Assembly (NCBI GenBank): GCA_003597955.1
Contig: QZJU01000013.1
Coordinates: 1 to 17,957, forward strand
Source of the DNA: Candidatus Parcubacteria bacterium
GTDB taxonomy: Bacteria; Patescibacteriota; Patescibacteriia; PEXW01
Length of the DNA stretch: 17,957 nucleotides
Direction of reading: 5' to 3'
The notes below the pieces were generated by a model, which was not told where the DNA came from, made no database searches, and worked only from the letters and a program-made list of their open reading frames with translations. Position numbers and translations under genes: made by a program. Shown one piece after another: positions 13,675-17,957 of this stretch (the first letter of the stretch is position 1; every line of letters begins with the position of its first letter).

Positions 13675-14139
13675 TTATTTATTCATTTGTTTGGCCCAAG
13701 CCGCTGCCCGTTCCAGTTCGCCGTCCTTGAGCGGGCCTTCTTTGCCGTTGACGAAGAAACCTTCGGGCTTGGCAATCAAGATACCGCCTTTGGCCTGCAA
13801 GGCGTTGGCGATTTTTTCCGCGGCGTAATGAAGGGTCTTCATAAGAAAGCGCACGAAAAAGCCCTGGTCTGGCATGGCAAACCGAGTGTCGAACGCCGTC
13901 ACTTTCGTATTTTTTAGAGTTTTGGTTGGCAGGCTGCTTAGAAAATTTTGGACTGCTTGGGTTGCCCGGCCGCCCTGGGTGGGGGAGCCGACAATCAACA
14001 GTTCGACATTTTGCAATTCGTTTTCTTGCATTTCACTGGGTCGCGTAACTTTTGCCTGATCGCCAAAAGCGTTGCCAATGGCCCGGGCGATTTTTTCGGT
14101 GTTGCCGAATTGGGAGTCGTAGATGACGAGGGTTTTCAT
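13675..14139 (-). CDS. Flavodoxin-family protein
   Basis: A 154-residue alpha/beta protein with the FMN phosphate loop near the start (VIYDSQFGNTEKIARAI, 5-21), IVGSPTQGGRATQAVQNFL (49-67) as the second FMN loop, and AFDTRF (82-87). Flavodoxin-like proteins carry electrons with FMN or act as small flavoproteins. Length and motif order are normal. A -10-like TAAAAT lies 6 nt before ATG, and GAGG is too close (1 nt) to serve as a normal ribosome binding site. It converges with the protease gene. Confidence 0.88.
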   Translation of the reverse strand: MKTLVIYDSQFGNTEKIARAIGNAFGDQAKVTRPSEMQENELQNVELLIVGSPTQGGRATQAVQNFLSSLPTKTLKNTKVTAFDTRFAMPDQGFFVRFLMKTLHYAAEKIANALQAKGGILIAKPEGFFVNGKEGPLKDGELERAAAWAKQMNK

Positions 14140-14151
14140 GCCTCTATTTTA
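14137..14151 (-). promoter_or_regulatory. -10-like box 6 nt before the flavodoxin ATG
   Basis: TAAAAT (14151-14146), six bases, then ATG 14139. The element overlaps the last codons of the transposase gene. A -35 candidate TTGGTC sits at a long 19-nt spacing. This is the same arrangement as at the DUF2079, protease and EndoQ genes. Confidence 0.4.
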
Positions 14152-14655
14152 GAACAATTTACGCAAATCTGACCAATCGAAAAATTGATAAGGGGGTTTA
14201 TGGTATTTATCTGGTAATTTTGCCATGATCGGGTTGTTTTGAATGTATTGGATAATCGTTTCTAAATATTTATGGGTATTGATGATTTTTGTATAAAAAC
14301 GTCTTTGCCAAAGGTTGCCCATATGGATTTTTCTGGAAAAATTTCCTTTTATAGATTGCGATAAATCGGAAATTGTATATTTAAAATTTTTTTCGTATCG
14401 CACCATAGAAAGGGTGCTCTTGGGGTTGTGGAGATTTTTATTGATCAAAACCGAGCGTACGTTTTTCAACGTGCGCTCGGTTGTTCCCGTGGGCGCGCTC
14501 GCATTTACCAACAAATGGATATGGCCAGGCATTATTTGGTACGCCAAAATATCAAATCGTTTTAATTTTCCGGAATTAAAAATAATTTCGGATAACAATT
14601 TTGCATATTCGGTTTTTTCAAATAGCAAAGACTCCTTTTTAGTCCGAAAGGTCAC
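14149..14655 (-). CDS. RAYT / Transposase_17 (IS200-like Y1) transposase with an insert
   Basis: The 168-residue protein starts in the family-typical TFRTK sequence. It has the HUH motif in MPGHIHLLV (His45, His47), a TISDLSQSIKG helix (94-104), NLWQRRFYTKII (114-125) and YIQNNP (137-142). REP-associated tyrosine transposases nick single-stranded DNA at palindromic REP sequences. Two oddities are seen. Upstream codons still read YPYFV in frame before a TAA, so the N-terminus is a few residues shorter than usual and relies on GTG. About 43 residues (51-93) separate the HUH strand from the Ser-Leu-Ser helix, far more than usual, and this insert carries a DNA palindrome. Activity is uncertain. 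Confidence 0.8.
   Translation of the reverse strand: MTFRTKKESLLFEKTEYAKLLSEIIFNSGKLKRFDILAYQIMPGHIHLLVNASAPTGTTERTLKNVRSVLINKNLHNPKSTLSMVRYEKNFKYTISDLSQSIKGNFSRKIHMGNLWQRRFYTKIINTHKYLETIIQYIQNNPIMAKLPDKYHKPPYQFFDWSDLRKLF
14451..14480. repeat. Palindrome inside the transposase gene
   Basis: CCGAGCGTACG (14451-14461) pairs with CGTGCGCTCGG (14470-14480) across an 8-nt loop; the single mismatch is a G-T pair in RNA. It encodes part of the unusual insert (TTERTLKNVRSV) between the HUH motif and the rest of the protein. Confidence 0.6.
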
Positions 14656-14702
14656 AAAATACGGATATTAATTTTGATATATTTTGCGTTGAGTCACAAC
14701 GG

Positions 14703-15149
14703 TTATTTCCAAGCCTTGGGCAGCTTCAAAAATTCGTAAAATAAATTGCCTTGGTTAAATCCGTATTTTTTTAGCATTTTAATAATTACCGGGTTTTTGG
14801 CATAAGCATAGGCCACGAACAAGTTTCGGCCTTGCTGGAGGCAGGTTTTCTCAAAAGCCTTAACTAATGCCCGGCCAATGCCTTGGCCGCGCAAATTTTT
14901 TTCCACCGCCATCAGCCAAACCATCACCGCAATTCCGATCAGCTTTTCGCCCAGGATAAAGCCGACGATTTTGTGGTTAAGGCTGGCCACCAGAAATATC
15001 CCCCTATTTTTGGTTAACAGTTTTAACCAATTGATATTTGGCGCTTTCCCTCCCGGGTTAGTTAGGCCAGGAGTTTTGGCCAGCCGGTGAACAGCCGGAC
15101 AATCGGACAATTTGGCTTTACGAATTTTAAGTTTGGCTTGCTTGGTCAT
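14703..15149 (-). CDS. GNAT-family N-acetyltransferase
   Basis: The 148-residue protein begins with the usual first strand KIRKAKLSDCPAVHRLA (8-24). It has VGFILGE (62-68), the acetyl-CoA binding motif RGQGIGRALVKAFE (87-100) and a late NPVIIKMLKKYGF (119-131). It transfers an acetyl group from acetyl-CoA to an unknown amine. It lies 14 nt after the CCA end of the tRNA-Ser gene in the same direction, so one transcript could carry both. No Shine-Dalgarno sequence was found. A weak CGTTG/CAACG hairpin (14687-14701) follows the stop. Confidence 0.85.
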   Translation of the reverse strand: MTKQAKLKIRKAKLSDCPAVHRLAKTPGLTNPGGKAPNINWLKLLTKNRGIFLVASLNHKIVGFILGEKLIGIAVMVWLMAVEKNLRGQGIGRALVKAFEKTCLQQGRNLFVAYAYAKNPVIIKMLKKYGFNQGNLFYEFLKLPKAWK

Positions 15150-15163
15150 GGAAGAAATTTTTT

Positions 15164-15253
15164 TGGCGGAAGGAGCAGGATTCGGACCTGCGGTCCCCGT
15201 AAAGGGACAGTGGTTTTCGAGACCACCCCGTTAGACCACTCCGGCATCCTTCC
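15164..15253 (-). tRNA. tRNA-Ser (anticodon CGA), CCA encoded
   Basis: The minus strand folds as a class II tRNA. The acceptor GGAAGGA pairs with TCCTTCC. The anticodon stem GTGGT/ACCAC encloses loop CTCGAAA, giving anticodon CGA for UCG. A long variable arm (GTCCC/GGGGAC) typical of tRNA-Ser is present, as is the T arm GCAGG/CCTGC. Discriminator G is followed by a genomic CCA. The first 23 nt also encode the end of the GIY-YIG protein, whose stop TAA lies in the D-arm region. Confidence 0.95.
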
Positions 15254-15524
15254 CTTGATGATCTGTTTGAATTTCATTAAGCAAATCCCTTATTTGCATC
15301 TTTAATAATCGCTTGCCTTCAGTTGTTTTTAAAAACTTTTCTCGCCTTCTTGCGTCCGATTCTTTTAAATAAACTTCATAATGGATTAGTTTTAGAGGTC
15401 GTCTGTGTATGGTTGATTTAACTTTTTCATTTTGATGTTGAAGCAGTCTTTCTTTAAGATTAGCGGTAAAGCCGGTATAAAGCTGTTTATTTGATAATAA
15501 AAGTATGTAGACAAAATAGTGCAT
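15231..15524 (-). CDS. GIY-YIG domain protein overlapping tRNA-Ser
   Basis: From ATG 15524 the protein has 97 residues. It has YVYILLLSNKQLYTGFT-type order (FVYILLLSNKQLYTGFTANL, 4-23), LKERLLQHQ (23-31), the HRRPLKLIHYE block (40-50) and ARRREKFLK (58-66). This is the single-domain UPF0213/YhbQ-type GIY-YIG fold; such proteins are putative DNA endonucleases. The frame is open up to 15677, but that extension crosses three GC-rich hairpins and overlaps the methyltransferase gene, so MHYFVYIL is preferred. The last seven residues and the stop are encoded by the 5' part of the tRNA-Ser gene. TATAAA lies 3 nt before ATG. Confidence 0.8.
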   Translation of the reverse strand: MHYFVYILLLSNKQLYTGFTANLKERLLQHQNEKVKSTIHRRPLKLIHYEVYLKESDARRREKFLKTTEGKRLLKMQIRDLLNEIQTDHQGKDAGVV

Positions 15525-15540
15525 ATATTTATACGGTTTT

Positions 15541-15601
15541 CGCCCCATCATTCGATGGGGCGCCCCGGGTTTATCCCGGGGCGAGTGCCGCGCCTCCGCG
15601 G
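15541..15601. repeat. Three consecutive GC-rich hairpins between the methyltransferase and GIY-YIG genes
   Basis: CGCCCCATC/GATGGGGCG (15541-15562) comes first. CGCCCCGGG/CCCGGGGCG (15561-15583) shares two bases with it. CCGCG/CGCGG (15588-15601) comes last. They lie in the 91-nt gap after the methyltransferase stop. No T-tract follows in either direction, so they look like a REP-type palindromic element rather than a plain terminator. Confidence 0.7.
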
Positions 15602-15615
15602 ATTGATGAAACATC

Positions 15616-16170
15616 TTAAACCATCTTCTTATAAATGTAAAACTTGGAACCCGTGGGGTTTTCAGGCTGAGGGTCAATAATTTTTACCAAATGCAATTCT
15701 TTCAATTCAAAACCATAACTTATTATCAAAGTCCCGGGCTTAGCTTCATTCTTAAGCTTGTGCATCAAGGTCGGCAGTCCAGCCGGCGCTAAAAATGTGA
15801 AAATTACGGTTGGTTCGGAAAGGTCAATCTGCAGGAAATTCTGCAAGTGCATTTTCCATTTTTTGGATTTGGCAGCCCGAAGTTCGCCTAAAAACCAGAA
15901 AAAAGGCGAAAGTTCAAAGCCTTCGGCGCGGCAATTAGTGGCCCTAACGAGTTCTTGGAGAAATTTGCCATCGCCCGCGCCCAGATCGTAAACTAAGTCT
16001 TTTTCCGTTATTAATCCGCTTTGGGCCAAAGCCGCAATAGCCGTTTTGGGCGTGCGCACAAAAGGCACGCGCAAAATCAGCAGAACCAGAAAGCTCATAA
16101 GCAAGCCCAAAGCAGCCAGGCTGACCAGCCCAAGCACAATATAGACGATGATGAGAATGAAATTTAACAT
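15616..16170 (-). CDS. Membrane-anchored class I SAM methyltransferase (FAM173/ATPSCKMT-like)
   Basis: A 184-residue protein. Its N-terminal hydrophobic region (about 4-33) is followed by VPFVRTPKTAIAAL (35-48) and the SAM-binding motif I LVYDLGAGDGKFL (59-71). Acidic motif II follows in AEGFELSP (82-89), then TVIFTFLAP (about 120-128). A membrane helix, then VPF-TP, then DLGxGDG is the layout of FAM173-type lysine methyltransferases; the target here is unknown. It starts 2 nt after the EndoQ stop, so the two are co-transcribed. Whether it serves repair, envelope or ribosome is not visible. Confidence 0.78.
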   Translation of the reverse strand: MLNFILIIVYIVLGLVSLAALGLLMSFLVLLILRVPFVRTPKTAIAALAQSGLITEKDLVYDLGAGDGKFLQELVRATNCRAEGFELSPFFWFLGELRAAKSKKWKMHLQNFLQIDLSEPTVIFTFLAPAGLPTLMHKLKNEAKPGTLIISYGFELKELHLVKIIDPQPENPTGSKFYIYKKMV

Positions 16171-16172
16171 AT

Positions 16173-17459
16173 TTAGAAAAGCGAAGCCTGCTGAATTTTT
16201 TTGCGCTCTTTGGGGTTGAAAATTTTTATCACCCCAAAGATGCCGTCATAACCGCCTTCAATAATAAGCTTACCATTGCGGATGCGGTCAATGGCTTCAG
16301 CCACGATTTCCTGGCTGGCATTTTTAATGTCCGCAATCGGGGTTTCCAAAAGCACATTGAATTCCCCGCCAAATTTTTTGATTAAGCTCGTCCAAATTTC
16401 TTGGACGGCCTTGCTCCCGGCCCCTACATCCAAGGCTTCGCCAATGGCCTCTTCCAGGGGCACCAATGTCCTGTACGGCGGCCGTTTGGGGTTTTTATAA
16501 CCTTCTGGCCGATCAGCCAGTTTTTCCACCCGGTTTAAGACGCCGATAGTTAGGGGTTTTTTGCAGACTGGGCAAAGCCCATTAAGTTTTTTGGTTTCTG
16601 CCGGTAATAAGCTTTTTTGGCATTTGGCATGGCCATCAAGATGGTATTTGCCTTCCTCTGGAAAAAATTCCAGGGTTTCGGCGATGTAATTTTTCGGCCG
16701 CGTGGCGTGAGCAAGGGGGTTGAACCACAGCGCTTCCGTCAGCTCTTTAAAGCCGAATTTTTCCAGCTCAAAAACCGTGGCTTCCCGCCCCAGTTTCCTG
16801 GGCGAATGTGAATCGCCGGCCGAGACGATGTTAAATTTATCCAGTTCCGACCAGCGCCAGTTCATTGGCGGGTCAGAAGACAAACCGGTTTCGATGGCCG
16901 GAATTTTATTCAGCAAATCCCGAAAACACACTTGGGCCGAATCATAGCCAGAAGCGGAGCCAAACAGCGAAAACCATGGCGTCCATACATGAGCGGGGAT
17001 AACCAGGATTTTTGGATTTAGGTTTAGTAATTTTTCCGTCAGGTCGTGCGCGCTAATACCCAGAATCGGCCGGCCGTCGCTTTGCAGATTAAAATTTTCT
17101 CCCAAACTTTTGTTGATTTTTTCCACTGTCGGTAAATCCGGCGCCAGAATCACCAGGTGGATTCGGTGCGAGGCGCCGGCCTCGGTGTAGATGCAGGAGA
17201 GTTCAGTCGTAGGAATAAACAGGGGATTGGCAATGGCTGATTTAGCCCGGAGTTCGGGTTTTAATTCCAACAAGCCCTCGGCTGTGGGCCGGAGCTGTTC
17301 GCGCATTTCCGCAAACCAGGTCGGGTGGGTAAAGTCGCCGGTACCCACCAAACCAATGCCTTTGTAAGACGCCCATTCGTGCATGGTCGGCAAATTCATG
17401 TCTTTGGAAACCGCCCGGGAAAAGCGGGAGTGCACATGAAAATCGGCGATGAGTTGCAT
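16173..17459 (-). CDS. Endonuclease Q-like PHP-domain DNA repair nuclease
   Basis: EndoQ nicks DNA 5' of deaminated bases (uracil, hypoxanthine) and abasic sites. The 428-residue protein starts with the PHP metal motif ADFHVHSRFS (5-14). It has GTGDFTHPTWF (39-49), IPAHVWTPWFSLFGSASG (154-171) and SAGDSHSPRKLGREAT (213-228). A zinc-binding insert YHLDGHAKC (272-280) with CPVCKKPLTIGVLNRVE (296-312) and RPPYRTLVPLEE (326-337) follow, all typical of EndoQ. Such proteins are often mislabelled 'UvrD-like'. An extended -10 (TGCTAAAAT) lies 6 nt before ATG with no Shine-Dalgarno sequence, suggesting a leaderless mRNA. The methyltransferase follows directly. Confidence 0.86.
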   Translation of the reverse strand: MQLIADFHVHSRFSRAVSKDMNLPTMHEWASYKGIGLVGTGDFTHPTWFAEMREQLRPTAEGLLELKPELRAKSAIANPLFIPTTELSCIYTEAGASHRIHLVILAPDLPTVEKINKSLGENFNLQSDGRPILGISAHDLTEKLLNLNPKILVIPAHVWTPWFSLFGSASGYDSAQVCFRDLLNKIPAIETGLSSDPPMNWRWSELDKFNIVSAGDSHSPRKLGREATVFELEKFGFKELTEALWFNPLAHATRPKNYIAETLEFFPEEGKYHLDGHAKCQKSLLPAETKKLNGLCPVCKKPLTIGVLNRVEKLADRPEGYKNPKRPPYRTLVPLEEAIGEALDVGAGSKAVQEIWTSLIKKFGGEFNVLLETPIADIKNASQEIVAEAIDRIRNGKLIIEGGYDGIFGVIKIFNPKERKKIQQASLF

Positions 17460-17474
17460 AAAGGCATTTTAGCA
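17457..17474 (-). promoter_or_regulatory. Extended -10 box 6 nt before the EndoQ ATG
   Basis: TGCTAAAAT (17474-17466), then GCCTTT, then ATG 17459. This is a good extended -10 at leaderless distance. No -35 is needed for this promoter type and none is clear. Confidence 0.5.
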
Positions 17475-17486
17475 CGCTGGCTGGTC

Positions 17487-17513
17487 TTGACGGACTTAGC
17501 GTTTTCCGATAAT
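17487..17513 (+). promoter_or_regulatory. Possible promoter of the 90-aa gene
   Basis: TTGACG (17487-17492) and GATAAT (17508-17513) are separated by 15 nt, slightly short of the ideal. It lies divergent to the EndoQ promoter, about 50 nt before the start codon. Confidence 0.45.
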
Positions 17514-17565
17514 TATTGAATAATAAAGTCGCTCTTAAAAAAAATCGAAGGGAGGATACGAAAAG

Positions 17566-17838
17566 ATGGATCTGCGGATTGAAAAAGAATATGAGATGTT
17601 GCGCAAAATCCCCAAAAACCTCAAAGTGCGCTTTATGGAATTATCGGATTGCGTTCTTGCCGGGTCAGCCGATAAAGACCGCCGCTGGGGCCCGGAAATA
17701 ATGCACCTTAAGAATTTTTTGGCCGTTAACCATATTCTGTTGGGCCCGTGCCACGCATTAGATCATTTGCATGACCGTTTCAAAAGATTCAAAGCCCATC
17801 AGCAAATTCGCCAGATTTTCGAAGCGGCTGAAACTTAA
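17566..17838 (+). CDS. Hypothetical protein, 90 aa
   Basis: A 90-residue soluble, mostly helical, basic and His-rich protein (HLKNFL, GPCHALDHLHDRFKRFKAH). One membrane-free helix region spans about 5-25, with Cys29 and Cys62. No family is recognised. The start is supported by GGGAGGA about 9 nt before ATG, and the gene has its own promoter candidate and a strong terminator, so it is very likely real. The clustered His (63, 67 and 69, then 79) and Cys62 could bind a metal, which is only a guess. Confidence 0.72.
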   Translation: MDLRIEKEYEMLRKIPKNLKVRFMELSDCVLAGSADKDRRWGPEIMHLKNFLAVNHILLGPCHALDHLHDRFKRFKAHQQIRQIFEAAET

Positions 17839-17870
17839 AAGCCTTTAGCTTTAAACCTAAAGGCTTTTTT
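17837..17870 (+). terminator. Rho-independent terminator of the 90-aa gene
   Basis: AAAAGCCTTTAG (17837-17848) pairs with CTAAAGGCTTTT (17857-17868) around an 8-nt loop, ending in a six-T run. It overlaps the stop codon. Confidence 0.9.
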
Positions 17871-17883
17871 CTAATCCAGGAAA

Positions 17884-17936
17884 CCCCGCACGGAAGCGGC
17901 GTCAGGAGTAGTCTTTTAGCCGCTTTAAGTGCGGGG
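17884..17936. repeat. Two-tier foldback element at the right end
   Basis: The outer stem CCCCGCAC (17884-17891) with GTGCGGGG (17929-17936) encloses an inner stem AAGCGGC (17894-17900) with GCCGCTT (17919-17925) and an 18-nt loop. There is no T-tract. The form is like the subterminal hairpins or guide-RNA ends of IS200/IS605-type elements, but no such gene is present before the window ends. The outer 8-bp stem is shared with the 2687-2796 repeat. Confidence 0.6.
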
Positions 17937-17957
17937 ATGAATGGAACCTCTCTTGCC

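Noticed and set aside
14687-14701. Small CGTTG/CAACG hairpin after the GNAT gene
   Set aside because: A 5-bp stem without a T-tract is too weak to call a terminator.
15087-15305. Plus-strand open frame with a GRSRIRTCG peptide
   Set aside because: It is the antisense of the tRNA-Ser gene, a well-known false protein.
15525-15677. N-terminal extension of the GIY-YIG frame
   Set aside because: It runs through three hairpins into the methyltransferase gene; the domain begins at MHYFVYIL.
1-17957. CRISPR array, defence island or prophage
   Set aside because: No direct repeats with regular spacers, no Cas, toxin-antitoxin or phage structural genes are visible.

Overview
The window looks like a stretch of chromosome from a small-genome, probably uncultivated bacterium of the Candidate Phyla Radiation (Patescibacteria). 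This is inferred from gene content: two-helix VirB2/TrbC-like pilin proteins with AxA signal peptides, a DUF2079 membrane protein, an orphan membrane-anchored solute-binding protein, a FAM173-like anchored methyltransferase, an EndoQ-type PHP nuclease, tightly packed genes, and several starts without a ribosome binding site. No 16S gene or other phylogenetic marker is present, so the placement is tentative.

Layout. Positions 1-209 hold the 3' end of a plus-strand gene. It converges on a minus-strand block running from about 11321 down to 226. Read in the direction of transcription, that block holds: a 134-aa membrane protein and a UMPH-1-type 5'-nucleotidase; a 106-aa membrane protein, two overlapping small ferritin-like half-domain proteins and MsrA; a possible Cys-rich small protein; a YciC-like membrane protein; a CREST/ceramidase-like membrane hydrolase and MsrB; then GalU, a solute-binding protein, a pilin fused to a peptidoglycan-binding domain and a second pilin; then a 17-bp inverted repeat, a strong sigma70-type promoter, a third pilin and a hairpin terminator; finally the DUF2079 protein.

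Positions 11322-11502 are a divergent regulatory region. Two plus-strand genes follow: a Nudix-fold protein with a degenerate Nudix box, which ends in a clear terminator, and a secreted metzincin-type protease with the HExxHxxxxxH signature. A second minus-strand block (17459 down to 13675) encodes EndoQ, the anchored methyltransferase, a GIY-YIG protein whose 3' end lies inside a tRNA-Ser(CGA) gene, a GNAT acetyltransferase, a RAYT-type transposase and a flavodoxin. The window ends with a small plus-strand gene of unknown function, its terminator, and a two-tier foldback element.

Themes. Methionine sulfoxide repair (MsrA, MsrB), the ferritin-like pair and the flavodoxin suggest redox stress handling. 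GalU, the solute-binding protein and the three pilins look like an envelope or surface module. EndoQ suggests repair of deaminated bases. The observations I rate highest are the split ferritin-like pair upstream of MsrA, the GalU/solute-binding/pilin operon with its peptidoglycan-binding pilin, the recurring pattern of a -10 box followed 6-7 nt later by ATG (probable leaderless mRNAs), the GIY-YIG/tRNA overlap, and in-frame palindromic inserts in msrB and in the transposase. No CRISPR array, rRNA or replication origin was seen.
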